Source: Dyadobacter alkalitolerans DSM 23607 (lineage in GTDB: Bacteria > Bacteroidota > Bacteroidia > Cytophagales > Spirosomataceae). From it: a stretch of DNA of 64,000 nucleotides. The stretch is taken from contig NZ_AUAS01000001.1 of the NCBI RefSeq assembly GCF_000428845.1, positions 372,001 through 436,000 on the forward strand, read 5' to 3'. The notes below the pieces were generated by a model. The model had not been told where the DNA came from and made no database searches. It saw nothing but the letters and a program-made list of their open reading frames with translations. Below, in pieces: positions 16,131-25,515 of the stretch. The position numbers and the translations under genes were made by a program. How positions within the stretch are numbered: position 1 is the stretch's first letter; each line of letters starts with the position of its first letter.

Positions 16131-16640
16131 ATGTTTCCGTTTCGCGTTGGCCAGGGTTATGATGTGCATCAGTTGGTAGAAGGCAGGCCGTTCTGGCTGG
16201 GCGGGATTCTGATCCCACATTCACACGGAGCAAAAGGCCATTCAGATGCAGATGTCGTGTGCCACGTTATGTGCGACGCATTGCTGGGAGCTGCAAACAT
16301 GCGCAACATTGGCTACCATTTCTCCGATAAAGATCCGCAATGGAAGGGTGTTGACAGCAAAATATTGTTAGCCAAAGTGCTGGAAATGATCCGTAAAAAA
16401 GGCTTTGAAGTGGGTAATGTGGATGTCACAATCGTGTTACAAAACCCAAAGCTTAATCCTCACATCCCTGAAATGAAAACTTGCTTATCCGCTGTCACCC
16501 AAATTCCCGAAGAGGACATTTCCATCAAAGCAACCACTTCTGAACATTTAGGATTTGTAGGCCGCGAAGAAGGAATCGCTGCACATTGCGTTGCATTGAT
16601 ATATTTGCCAAGCCTGTTTACTATAAATAACTCGCATTAA
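16131..16640 (+). CDS. ispF: 2-C-methyl-D-erythritol 2,4-cyclodiphosphate synthase
   Basis: A 169-residue enzyme of the non-mevalonate isoprenoid pathway; it cyclises CDP-methylerythritol 2-phosphate with loss of CMP. The zinc ligands are visible as Asp11 and His13 in GQGYDVHQL and His45 in HSDADVVCHVMCDALLGA. The region AANMRNIGYHFSDKDPQWKG and the end TTSEHLGFVGREEGIAAHCVAL are typical. Length agrees with the trimeric family. It is followed 24 bases later by the amidohydrolase gene on the same strand. Confidence 0.96.
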   Translation: MFPFRVGQGYDVHQLVEGRPFWLGGILIPHSHGAKGHSDADVVCHVMCDALLGAANMRNIGYHFSDKDPQWKGVDSKILLAKVLEMIRKKGFEVGNVDVTIVLQNPKLNPHIPEMKTCLSAVTQIPEEDISIKATTSEHLGFVGREEGIAAHCVALIYLPSLFTINNSH

Positions 16641-16664
16641 CCAAACCCTTGACAAAACGCCTTC

Positions 16665-17798
16665 ATGAAAAAACTTCTCCTTGCTCTCACCATTGTTATT
16701 GGTTTCACATTTATCGCATGTGCTCAGGAAGGCGGCCAGGTTACACAACCCATTGGCTTTGAAGAATACGATCCTATCTCAACGCTGAAAGTAGAGGAGC
16801 ACATTACCAAAAAAGCTAAGTTTCCCTTTATCGACGTCCATAACCACCAATATCAGATGCCTACGCAGGATCTGAAAGCGCTGACAAAAGAAATGGACGC
16901 GCTGAATATGGCTATAATGGTCAATTTGAGCGGTCGCGGTTGGTCGCAGGAGTGGGAAGAGGGAACGGTTACACTGAAAGGCTCGCTGGAAAATGTGGCC
17001 AAGAATGAGCCGAAAAGAATCGCAGTATTTACTAATCTCCAGTTCAAAGGTTTTGGAGAGAAAGACTGGTCGGCTAAGGCTGTTGCGCAACTCGAAGCTG
17101 ATGTAAAAATGGGCGCAAAGGGGTTAAAAATTTACAAAAGTCTTGGTTTTAGCGGTATCAAGGATGATAAGGGGAACCGTGTTGCCGTGAGTGATCCGCG
17201 CTTGCAGCCTGTCTGGAAAAAATGCGGTGAGCTGGGAATCCCGGTTCTGATCCATACTGCCGACGTGCCCTCATTCTGGGACCCGATGGATCGTTATAAT
17301 GAGCGTTGGCTTGAACTGAAAACCCATCCAAACCGTCGACGCGGCGCAAAAGATCCTGTTCCGTTTGATTCGTTGATAGCCGAGCAACATCACATTTTCA
17401 AAAGCAATCCTAAAACGACATTCATCAATGCGCATATGGGCTGGTATCCTAACAATTTAAAGAAACTGGACAGCCTGATGGTCGTTTTCCCTAATATGTA
17501 CGTGGAAATTGGCGCAGTGATCGCGGAATTAGGCCGTCAGCCGCGGGCTGCCAAAAAGTTTTTTGATAGGTATCAGGACCGCGTGTTATTTGGTAAAGAC
17601 AGTTGGGTGCCTGCCGAATACGCAACCTATTTCAGGGTTTTGGAGACTGAGGACGAATACTTCCCTTATCACAAGAAATACCACGCATTTTGGAGAATGT
17701 ATGGAATGGGCCTTTCCGACGAAGTCTTGAAAAAGCTCTATTACAAAAATGCATTACGAATCATCCCAGGTCTGGATAAAAGCCTTTTCCCTAATTAA
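16665..17798 (+). CDS. Amidohydrolase-family (TIM-barrel) lipoprotein
   Basis: A 377-residue protein with a lipoprotein signal peptide (lipobox FIAC, Cys19). The catalytic part matches the amidohydrolase_2 family: the metal-binding HxH in FIDVHNHQYQMP, a second His in VLIHTADVPSFWDP, a third in FINAHMGWYPNN and the terminal Asp in VLFGKDSW. Such proteins are metal-dependent hydrolases or decarboxylases; the substrate is unknown. Surface anchoring is unusual for the decarboxylase subgroup. The stop is 5 bases from that of the convergent TPR gene. Confidence 0.85.
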   Translation: MKKLLLALTIVIGFTFIACAQEGGQVTQPIGFEEYDPISTLKVEEHITKKAKFPFIDVHNHQYQMPTQDLKALTKEMDALNMAIMVNLSGRGWSQEWEEGTVTLKGSLENVAKNEPKRIAVFTNLQFKGFGEKDWSAKAVAQLEADVKMGAKGLKIYKSLGFSGIKDDKGNRVAVSDPRLQPVWKKCGELGIPVLIHTADVPSFWDPMDRYNERWLELKTHPNRRRGAKDPVPFDSLIAEQHHIFKSNPKTTFINAHMGWYPNNLKKLDSLMVVFPNMYVEIGAVIAELGRQPRAAKKFFDRYQDRVLFGKDSWVPAEYATYFRVLETEDEYFPYHKKYHAFWRMYGMGLSDEVLKKLYYKNALRIIPGLDKSLFPN

Positions 17799-17803
17799 TT
17801 ATT

Positions 17804-18919
17804 TCATTTAAAGGCTTTTGCCTCTTTAATCAGAGACCTGTACTCAGCCTTTCCAAGGCATTTCTTATAATAATCCTTGGCTTTGCCCTTATTACCGGCC
17901 CGCGCAGCAACTCTCGCCAGGCCTGCGTAAGCCATCGCATGATATTCTTTTGTGTATTGATCATCATGCGGCGTCTTCAAAGCCAGCAAATACTCTCGTT
18001 GAGCCGCAGCGTCGTCTTTTTCATGCTTCTCATGCAATAAGCCCTGAAAAGTTCGCCAGGCGACGGGGTAGAAACCTTGTGTGTGTTTCTTTAACATTGC
18101 CAATTCCTTATTTGCCTGCTCGTATTTAGCCGCCAAAATCAGCGATTCGATGTTTTTCATCAAAAAAAGCGGATTTTTGGGATATAAATCAATGAGCCTG
18201 TCTGTATAGTAAACGGCTTTGTCTGGTCTTGATTCGTATTTGAGATAAATGTGTGAAATGTAAAAATTAGCTTCTGCACGTGTTATCGTACCCACTTTGG
18301 TAGCATTATCTATTTGCTTTAAACCTAATGCTTTATCCCCACTTTTAAAGAAAAGCATGAGCGGCTTCACCATGGAATGTTCCTCGGGATACACTTCAAC
18401 ATAATAGTTATACATCCCCGAAGTGAAGTAAAATTCAGGGTTCTTGTTGATCAGCTTCAGACCTTCAACGAATGCATTATACGCCTTTTTGCCCTCCCCT
18501 GCCGCGTTCATCATTTCACCCTTGTAATTATACATCATAGCCATATAACCGCGGGCAACCATCGTGTAAAATACAGCTTCCGGATCAAGACTGTTCTTTC
18601 CATACTTCTTATTGATAGCTTCAAGGCATTGATCCAGCTTGTGAATGTATTCCTTCGATTTTGTGGGATTATCCTTGATCGGCAAATGTTTCCAGAAGAG
18701 CACAAACGAGTCCAGAATATATGAAACGGGGTGATCAGGATATTTTTTTTGAACCTGATGCATAAAAACCTCTGCCTCCTCAAACTCGTAATTGTATATT
18801 TTGTCCAGGCTCTGCTGAACATGTTTTAACGATGCCGGATCATTCAGAAGTTGGGCAGGTGCAGGAAGTGAACAGAGTGTGAGTATAAATAAAAAAAGAA
18901 ACCGAAGGGTATTTTGCAT
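17804..18919 (-). CDS. Exported tetratricopeptide-repeat protein
   Basis: The 371-residue product begins with a signal peptide (MQNTLRFLFLFILTLCSLPAPAQ). The rest is helical with degenerate TPR units of 34 residues, clearest at FYISHIYLKYESRPDKAVYYT, then at the C-terminus AYAGLARVAARAGNKGKAKDYYKKCLG. No enzyme motif is seen. A periplasmic scaffold role is likely but unproven. It reads leftward from 18919 and is divergent from the M16 peptidase gene. Confidence 0.8.
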   Translation of the reverse strand: MQNTLRFLFLFILTLCSLPAPAQLLNDPASLKHVQQSLDKIYNYEFEEAEVFMHQVQKKYPDHPVSYILDSFVLFWKHLPIKDNPTKSKEYIHKLDQCLEAINKKYGKNSLDPEAVFYTMVARGYMAMMYNYKGEMMNAAGEGKKAYNAFVEGLKLINKNPEFYFTSGMYNYYVEVYPEEHSMVKPLMLFFKSGDKALGLKQIDNATKVGTITRAEANFYISHIYLKYESRPDKAVYYTDRLIDLYPKNPLFLMKNIESLILAAKYEQANKELAMLKKHTQGFYPVAWRTFQGLLHEKHEKDDAAAQREYLLALKTPHDDQYTKEYHAMAYAGLARVAARAGNKGKAKDYYKKCLGKAEYRSLIKEAKAFK

Positions 18920-18944
18920 GGCATGTACTATAAACTCAAAATGG

Positions 18945-18976
18945 TTTGGTGGAACCGCACCGGAACATTAGCTTTG
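18945..18976 (+). promoter_or_regulatory. Bacteroidota-type promoter for the first M16 peptidase
   Basis: TTTG at 18945-18948, 20 bases, then TAGCTTTG at 18969-18976: both elements match the consensus with ideal spacing. The transcript would start near 18982, so translation must begin downstream, which supports ATG 19033 over the TTG at 18946. Confidence 0.7.
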
Positions 18977-19032
18977 TTAATAACCGCAAAACAAGATGGC
19001 GGGTTTCAAAAAATAATCTACTCACTGATATT

Positions 19033-20289
19033 ATGATTCGTTACGAGCAGTTCACCCTGGATAATGGCTTGAAAGTTTTTGTTCATGAAGATTTTTCAAC
19101 ACCAATGGCTGCCGTAAATATCTTGTATAATGTCGGCTCGCGGGATGAGGATGCAGAGCGGACAGGTTTCGCGCATTTGTTTGAGCACCTGATGTTTGGC
19201 GGCTCTAAAAACATTCCCAGCTACGATATTCCGGTCCAGAATGTCGGTGGGGAAAACAATGCTTTCACCTCACCCGACATTACCAACTACTACATTACAT
19301 TACCCGCAGACAATATAGAAACGGCTTTTTGGCTCGAATCGGATAGAATGATGAGCCTTTCTTTTGATCCCAATGTGCTGGAAGTGCAGCGCAAAGTGGT
19401 TATTGAAGAGTTCAAACAGCGTTATCTGAACCAGCCCTATGGTGATATGTGGCTGAAATTAAGACCATTGGCCTATAAGCAGCATCCTTATCGCTGGGCA
19501 ACAATCGGCAAGGACATTGACCATATAGAAAGGGCAACTATGGATGATGTTCAGGACTTTTTCTTCCGGTTTTACCGCCCTAACAATGCCGTAATGGTGG
19601 TTGCCGGAGCTATAAAGACCGCTCAGGTGCGTGAACTTGCCAACAAATGGTTTGGGGACATTCCTCCGGGTGCTCCTTATATGCGCAACCTGCCACGGGA
19701 GTCTGCACAGAATGAAGCGAGACATTTGGAAATCTCAGCGGCCGTTCCGTTAAATTCTCTGATCAAAGTATATCACATGCCGGGCAGATACGAAAACGGC
19801 TTTTACGCAACCGATCTGCTGAGTGATATTTTGGGACGTGGCAAATCGTCGCGTTTGTATCAAAGCCTTTTGAAAGAAAGATCTATTTTTAACAGCATCA
19901 GCGCCAGCGTTACTTCGTCACTTGATCCGGGTTTGCTTTTGATCAAAGGCAACTTAAATCCTGGTGTTAGTCTGGAAGAAGCAGATGCAGCTGTTGCCGA
20001 TATACTCAGCGAAATGGTGGCAAACGGCGCCAACGATGACGAGGTAACCAAAGTAAAAAACCAGTCCGAAGCTTCGCTGGCTTTCTCGGAAGTTGAACTG
20101 CTGAACCGTGCAATGAACCTGGCATTTGCAGCCAATGCCGGTAATGTGGATTGGGCCAACGAGGATGCGGAGATTATACGGAATCTGACGTCTGCCGACA
20201 TTCAGGACGCAGCAAAATCCGTATTAAGGCCCGAAAATGCCTCTACGTTATATTATCGCGCAGAAGAAAAGCAAGTTGCGCTTGTCTGA
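19033..20289 (+). CDS. M16-family zinc peptidase
   Basis: A 418-residue cytoplasmic-looking peptidase of the pitrilysin/processing-peptidase family. The inverted zinc motif HxxEH is intact as His48, Glu51 and His52 (GFAHLFEHLMFGG), with the downstream metal-ligand region EVQRKVVIEEFKQRY. The second half is the inactive fold repeat, with PGRYENGFYATDLLSDILGRGKSSRLY split around residue 260. No signal peptide is present from the chosen start. A second M16 gene lies directly beyond, convergent, and the two could form the heterodimer known in this family. Confidence 0.92.
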   Translation: MIRYEQFTLDNGLKVFVHEDFSTPMAAVNILYNVGSRDEDAERTGFAHLFEHLMFGGSKNIPSYDIPVQNVGGENNAFTSPDITNYYITLPADNIETAFWLESDRMMSLSFDPNVLEVQRKVVIEEFKQRYLNQPYGDMWLKLRPLAYKQHPYRWATIGKDIDHIERATMDDVQDFFFRFYRPNNAVMVVAGAIKTAQVRELANKWFGDIPPGAPYMRNLPRESAQNEARHLEISAAVPLNSLIKVYHMPGRYENGFYATDLLSDILGRGKSSRLYQSLLKERSIFNSISASVTSSLDPGLLLIKGNLNPGVSLEEADAAVADILSEMVANGANDDEVTKVKNQSEASLAFSEVELLNRAMNLAFAANAGNVDWANEDAEIIRNLTSADIQDAAKSVLRPENASTLYYRAEEKQVALV

Positions 20290-20326
20290 CAAGTCGCAAC
20301 TGCCGTGCAATGGGAAATAGTTTATG

Positions 20327-21619
20327 TTAATCTTCGGGAAGAAAAGTGAGATAGCTAAAATTCTCTTCTTTGAACATTTCCTGTGCGATATCCTGCAACT
20401 GTAACGCGGTGATCTGCTCGATTTCTGTAAAGATTTCAGGTAGCGAATCCACGCGGCCAGTATCCAGCAAGCTTTTGGCCATCATCAGCATAAAGCTCAT
20501 GTTACTTTCCTCAGACATAGCCAGCTGCCCCATAAGCTGCACCTTGGTTTGATGCAATTGCAGAACCGACAAGGGCACTTCGCGGATTTTTTTTAGCTCC
20601 TTATGGATCAGGGAAATGCTTTTGGTAAGCTGTTTTTGTTCTGTTCCAAAGAAAATACCCATGAAGCCAGTGTCCAGATAAGGCGTGTAATTTCCTTCAA
20701 TAGAGTAAACAAAACCATATTTCTCCCGCAAAGAAAGGTTAAATCTGGAATTCATTCCCGGCCCGCCCAGCAGATTGACCAGCATAAAAAAGGACAATCT
20801 CCTGTCGTCCAGCAACGGATAAGCCGGTTGGCCCATCGCACATTGCGCCTGAGAAATAGAACGTTCTTTTTGCTGACTTACAGGCACATACGCCAATGGT
20901 GCTTGCCTGACCCTGGATGTTTTACGATGTGGAATGTTGCCCAGATATTTCTCCGCTACCCGAATTACTTTCGAAAAAGGCAAACGGCTTACCGATGATA
21001 CGACAATGCGCTCCGTATCGATGTTGTCGTTGATAAATTGCATTAGATCCGCTTTTCCAAACGAGCCTACGGTTTCTGCTGTCCCTAATATATTATTTCC
21101 TAGGGCATGATCGGGAAAAATGAGCTGGTCAAAATCATCCTGAATGGCGTCTTCGGGAGAATCAATGTACATGGACATTTCCTCCAAAATCACATTGCGC
21201 TCACGCTCAATTTGCTTTTCCGGAAAAACAGAATGAAATGTAATGTCCGCCAGCAAATCCATGGCCTTATCGAAATGATCGTCGAGGACCGAGGCGTGAA
21301 AACAAATTTTTTCTTTGGTTGTATAAGCATTCAGTTCTCCACCCACATTCTCTAACCTGTTGATAATGTGGTAAGAACTGCGCTTTTCAGTTCCTTTAAA
21401 GGCCATATGCTCCCAGAAATGGGCTAGCCCCTGCTGATGCGGCAATTCATCACGGCTTCCGATGTCGAGCATGATGCCGCAATGCGCGATTTGCGTGTAA
21501 GGGACCTGCTTATGAGCAATGCGGATCCCGTTGGCAAGCGTATGTAAATGATAATCTTCTGTGATTGGTAGTGTGGTAGATTTGGGGTTACCCTGTTTCT
21601 GGACGTTATCTCTCTTCAT
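20327..21619 (-). CDS. M16-family zinc peptidase, second copy
   Basis: A 430-residue M16 peptidase with HxxEH at His67, Glu70, His71 (GLAHFWEHMAFKG) and the third-ligand region IERERNVILEEMSMYIDS. It is closer to the mitochondrial processing-peptidase-like bacterial type than its neighbour. ATG 21619 is chosen over 21646. A minus-strand TAATTTTG at 21673-21666 fits a -7 element ahead of it. In many genomes one M16 partner is inactive, but both here keep the catalytic motif. The two stops are 37 bases apart, tail to tail. Confidence 0.92.
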   Translation of the reverse strand: MKRDNVQKQGNPKSTTLPITEDYHLHTLANGIRIAHKQVPYTQIAHCGIMLDIGSRDELPHQQGLAHFWEHMAFKGTEKRSSYHIINRLENVGGELNAYTTKEKICFHASVLDDHFDKAMDLLADITFHSVFPEKQIERERNVILEEMSMYIDSPEDAIQDDFDQLIFPDHALGNNILGTAETVGSFGKADLMQFINDNIDTERIVVSSVSRLPFSKVIRVAEKYLGNIPHRKTSRVRQAPLAYVPVSQQKERSISQAQCAMGQPAYPLLDDRRLSFFMLVNLLGGPGMNSRFNLSLREKYGFVYSIEGNYTPYLDTGFMGIFFGTEQKQLTKSISLIHKELKKIREVPLSVLQLHQTKVQLMGQLAMSEESNMSFMLMMAKSLLDTGRVDSLPEIFTEIEQITALQLQDIAQEMFKEENFSYLTFLPED

Positions 21620-21710
21620 TCCTTTTGAACACAAAATAGGCACCAATAATTTTCGGTGGTATCCACAAAATTACAGACTTTTGCTCTGAAACCCTTGAAA
21701 AGCACCAGTT

Positions 21711-22829
21711 ATGCGCGTTGGATTTGATGCCAAAAGAGCTTTTGCCAATAAAACCGGACTTGGAAATTACAGTCGTTTTGTGCTCGATGCGCTTCTGACA
21801 AATGAAAAAGCACCAACTTACCTGGCCTATACGCCAAAAAATAAGGCAAAACTTTTTCCCGACTTCCCGGAAAACAACATTCGCATTCCGCAGACATTCC
21901 TGGATAAAAAACTCTCAGCTTACTGGCGCTACGCATCTATTACGAAGCAGCTGAAAGCGGATAACATTGATGTGTTTCACGGGTTGAGCAACGAACTCCC
22001 GCAAGGATTGCAAAAGGCCGGAATTAAGTCGGTGGTTACGATCCATGATCTGATCTTTGAACGGCTTCCGCATTTGTTCAAACCCATCGACAGGCATATT
22101 TACCGACATAAATTCCAGTCGGCATGCCGCCGCGCAGATTCGATTATCGCCATCAGCGAACAGACAAAGCGAGACTTAATAGCGCTATATCATGTTGATA
22201 GTGAAAAGATTCAGGTTGTTTACCAGGATTGTAATCCCATTTTTAAACAAAGGGTTGAACAAAATAAAATAGAAGAGGTCAGGCGCATATACGACATTCA
22301 GGGGCAGTACATTCTGTGTGTGGGAACATTGGAAGAGCGTAAAAATCAGCACCGGTTGGTGGAAGCATTCGCCAGCGTCGCCAATAATGATTTCCAGCTT
22401 ATCCTTGTCGGTAAATCAACAAGTTATACGCCCAAAATTTTGAAATACATTCAAAAATACAACCTGGAAGAGAAGGTAAAAATCCTGCATGACGTTCCCA
22501 CAGCACATTTACCAGCGCTTTACCAGGAAGCTGAAATATTCGCTTACATCTCCATTTATGAAGGTTTTGGCATTCCCATTCTCGAGGCATTACACAGCGG
22601 GACGCCCGTTTTAGCAGCGAAAGGATCGTGTCTTGAAGAAGCTGGCGGGCCGGGTGGTTTGTATGCGGATCCTTATGAAAAAGAAGACATCAGCCATCAG
22701 CTAAATAAACTGATTACTGATGCCGCTTTAAGAAAACAACTTGTAGAAGCCGGAAAACGGCACATTGGCCAGTTTTCCGGCGAAAATATTGCGCGTCAGC
22801 TTGTGGATTTATATCAAAATCTCCGCTGA
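21711..22829 (+). CDS. Glycosyltransferase family 1/4 protein
   Basis: A 372-residue GT-B enzyme. It begins MRVGFDAKRAFANKTGLGNYSRFV over two lines of the N-terminal Rossmann fold, with the acceptor-side VVTIHDLIFERLPHLF, and shows the C-terminal nucleotide-sugar part: ILCVGTLEERKNQHRLVEAF and the Ex7E motif EGFGIPILEALHSGTPV. Such enzymes transfer sugars to lipid or polysaccharide acceptors; the substrate is not deducible. It stands alone, divergent from the M16 gene and convergent with the TPR gene, whose stop is 1 base away. Confidence 0.92.
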   Translation: MRVGFDAKRAFANKTGLGNYSRFVLDALLTNEKAPTYLAYTPKNKAKLFPDFPENNIRIPQTFLDKKLSAYWRYASITKQLKADNIDVFHGLSNELPQGLQKAGIKSVVTIHDLIFERLPHLFKPIDRHIYRHKFQSACRRADSIIAISEQTKRDLIALYHVDSEKIQVVYQDCNPIFKQRVEQNKIEEVRRIYDIQGQYILCVGTLEERKNQHRLVEAFASVANNDFQLILVGKSTSYTPKILKYIQKYNLEEKVKILHDVPTAHLPALYQEAEIFAYISIYEGFGIPILEALHSGTPVLAAKGSCLEEAGGPGGLYADPYEKEDISHQLNKLITDAALRKQLVEAGKRHIGQFSGENIARQLVDLYQNLR

Positions 22830-22830
22830 A

Positions 22831-24237
22831 TTATTTCTCTCTGTATTGCTCGATGATCCTGAACAAGGCTTTTTGTTTTTCCAGATCGGGGAAAAAGTCA
22901 AAAAGCTGCACATGCGCATCGTAATCGAGCGTTAATGCTGTTTCCAGGTTTAAGAGCGCTTCACGATATGTGCCGCCGTGGATCTGATAAACAGCCATTC
23001 TGTAATAGAGGTCCGCTTCTTCGGGCATTTCGTCAATAGCAGCTTGCAAGAGGTCGCAGGCGCGAACGTAATTTCCCTGCTCAAACAGCACATGCGACCA
23101 TTTCAGCCAGATATCCGGATTGGATGGCTCTATTTCCGCCGCCTTTTCGAATGCTTCAAATGCTGAGATGACATTACCAACTTTAAACTCCGTTTCAGCA
23201 AGCGCTAGCCAGTAATCCGGGTTTAATTCGGTGATCTGAATGGCTTTACGTAAAAACCCAACTGCCTCATACCAACGGCCCAGCTCACTGAAACATATCC
23301 CTAATCCATACCAACCATCATCCCACTGCTTATCCAGCTTAACCGTTTGCCGGTAATATTTGATGGCCGTTTCAAATTGACCCAATTTCTCGTAGCAAGT
23401 GCCCAGGCAGCAGCAAGTTTCAGGCTGCTCGCCTTCGAGTTCTATCGCTTTTAAATATTGTTCTTTTGCGTCTTCGTACTTTTCGAGGTTCATGTACGAA
23501 TTGCCCAATTGGAAAAAGGCCGAAGCAAAATCTTCCTTTACCAATGTTGCATATTCGTAAGCATTCACCGCATCCTCGTAACGTTCGAGCTTACTGAACG
23601 CTATACCCAGATTATACCAGGCATGATGCGAAAACGGGTCGCGGTCAACGAGCTCGTTATAGTATTCAAGGTGACTTTCCAGCTGCCCTACCAGGTCCAG
23701 GCAATGTGCAAGCTCATATAGCGCACTTTCATTATTCAGGTTATTCCGGAGCGACTTTTTATAAAACCTGATCGCCTCGTCATATTTACCCCAATTCTGA
23801 TAAGTCTGCCCTATTTGAAAATATATTTCATCCTGGTCTTCAACACGTTGCAAAAGATTTTCCAACACTTCAATGGCTTCTTCAAACTCGCCCATCATAT
23901 TGGAAATGGCAACCTGCATGAAGGAAATTTCAATGTCGCCGGGATGGAAAAGGGAAGCTCTTTCCAGAATCTCCATGGCCAGCTCATGTTCACCGCGGTT
24001 GGCATGCAGCTGCACCATATTCAGCAGGAGGTCCAGCGAATAAGGATAATCCGACAACCCTAACTCACACGCTTTAAACGCTTTGTCCCAATCTCCTTTT
24101 TCAATGTAGTGAACCGTTACTTTTTCGTAAGTATCCAAATCAAAAAAAACCGGCTCACTCGTTTTAAGCATTCTTTCAAACCTGAGCAATGTTTCTTTCA
24201 TATAATCCTTTCTTTCCCCAAAATTTTTCTCCATCAT
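22831..24237 (-). CDS. Large TPR-repeat protein, cytoplasmic
   Basis: The 468-residue product consists almost wholly of about 12 tetratricopeptide repeats with the canonical W/L-G-Y-A-F-A-P spacing, for example AWYNLGIAFSKLERYEDAVN, FFQLGNSYMNLEKYEDAKEQ and GWYGLGICFSELGRWYEAVG. There is no signal peptide or membrane segment. It is probably a protein-interaction scaffold; no partner is suggested by its neighbours. ATG 24237 and the next codon ATG 24234 are equivalent starts. Confidence 0.85.
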   Translation of the reverse strand: MMEKNFGERKDYMKETLLRFERMLKTSEPVFFDLDTYEKVTVHYIEKGDWDKAFKACELGLSDYPYSLDLLLNMVQLHANRGEHELAMEILERASLFHPGDIEISFMQVAISNMMGEFEEAIEVLENLLQRVEDQDEIYFQIGQTYQNWGKYDEAIRFYKKSLRNNLNNESALYELAHCLDLVGQLESHLEYYNELVDRDPFSHHAWYNLGIAFSKLERYEDAVNAYEYATLVKEDFASAFFQLGNSYMNLEKYEDAKEQYLKAIELEGEQPETCCCLGTCYEKLGQFETAIKYYRQTVKLDKQWDDGWYGLGICFSELGRWYEAVGFLRKAIQITELNPDYWLALAETEFKVGNVISAFEAFEKAAEIEPSNPDIWLKWSHVLFEQGNYVRACDLLQAAIDEMPEEADLYYRMAVYQIHGGTYREALLNLETALTLDYDAHVQLFDFFPDLEKQKALFRIIEQYREK

Positions 24238-24314
24238 ACGGACCGTCAGGTTAGATTTGAGGGCTAACGCACCACTAATTAATCAGAGAAAGTTATAAAA
24301 TAAATAATCGTTAT

Positions 24315-25313
24315 TCAAATCTTGCCAAGCAAACTTTCACTTACCCTGGCAACCGTTCGCTCAATGGGTTGGAACTCAAAATTCAATGCTTTCCGGATTT
24401 TCCCGTTGTCATAACTGATCTTTCTGGCCGCAGATTTGGCCGTTTCCTTCGTAATTAACGGCTTTGTTCCTAGTAACCACGTCCTTACCGCTTCGAACCG
24501 CCAAATAATTCCTGCAAGTCCGGTGCCCACCTTAAACGACGGCCGTTTTTTGTGCATTGCGTCTGCAATAGTATTGAACAAATTCTGATAAGAAATGCTC
24601 CCGCCATTCAGCAAAAATCTTTCTCCGGAGATGTCTGATAACAGAAGCTGGAATATAATGTCGGCAACGTCTTTTACGTCCACATAATTGGCGATGCCTT
24701 CTGTATAAAATGGTTTTTCTTTAAAAACATAACCGAAAATCTGGGTGCTGCTCTTAGTCCAATCGCCTTCACCCAGGATTAATGTCGGGTTAACGATTAC
24801 CGCATTAAGCCCTTCTGCGATCCCACGCCACACTTCCAATTCCGCCAAATGTTTGGTTTTCGCATATTCCGAATTCTCCGGGGAATTTTCCCAGCGATGA
24901 TTTTCGTCCAGGACCACATCTTTTCCCGGAATCGCCTTCCGCGCGTCCGGCCTGCCGATCGCCGCAATGCTGCTCACATGACAGAGTTTGCCGATTTTAT
25001 ATTTAAGACACACATTCACAACATTCGCAGTCCCCTCAACATTCACCTTATACATTGACTTCCGCTCCTTTGGAATAAAAGAAACAACGGCAGCCGTATG
25101 CACGACCATATCCATATTCTCCACCGCGCTTTCCAGCGCGCTGATGTCCAGAATGTCCCCTTCTATCCAGTGGATTTTAGAAGCCACATCCGCCAGCAAC
25201 CCACGATCAGATTCAGCCCTGACCAATGCAAATACTTCATGATTTTCAGCAAGAAACTTCCGTGCAGTAGCGCTCCCAACCAATCCGGTCGCACCTGTAA
25301 TGAGGATTTTCAT
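24315..25313 (-). CDS. NAD(P)-dependent epimerase/dehydratase (extended SDR)
   Basis: The 332-residue enzyme starts with the Rossmann signature MKILITGATGLVGSATARKF (GxxGxxG) and later shows the DMVVHTAAVVSF nucleotide-site stretch. The SDR catalytic pair appears as Tyr and Lys in SEYAKTKHLAELEV. It resembles dihydroflavonol-4-reductase-like and hopanoid-associated sugar epimerase families in Bacteroidota. The substrate is unknown. The gene stands alone between two others of differing direction. Confidence 0.9.
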   Translation of the reverse strand: MKILITGATGLVGSATARKFLAENHEVFALVRAESDRGLLADVASKIHWIEGDILDISALESAVENMDMVVHTAAVVSFIPKERKSMYKVNVEGTANVVNVCLKYKIGKLCHVSSIAAIGRPDARKAIPGKDVVLDENHRWENSPENSEYAKTKHLAELEVWRGIAEGLNAVIVNPTLILGEGDWTKSSTQIFGYVFKEKPFYTEGIANYVDVKDVADIIFQLLLSDISGERFLLNGGSISYQNLFNTIADAMHKKRPSFKVGTGLAGIIWRFEAVRTWLLGTKPLITKETAKSAARKISYDNGKIRKALNFEFQPIERTVARVSESLLGKI

Positions 25314-25515
25314 AATTTAAGAAAAGTTGTCGGGGTATGTTTCCATTTTGAAATTTTGCCGGTGTGATATGCGGACAAGTTTATAAAATTTTATTTACAC
25401 TTTACCAAAGTCCCGGTTCTGAAAGCGTTTTTGCTAATTTTACGTTTTTGGAATGCTGCGGAACTCGATAATGTTTTCAAAGCACCACCTCATTTATATT
25501 ATCCGATTCATTAAA

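Noticed and set aside
16600-16607. TATATTTG resembling a -7 element before the amidohydrolase
   Set aside because: It lies within ispF and has no -33 element at the right distance, so chance is likely.
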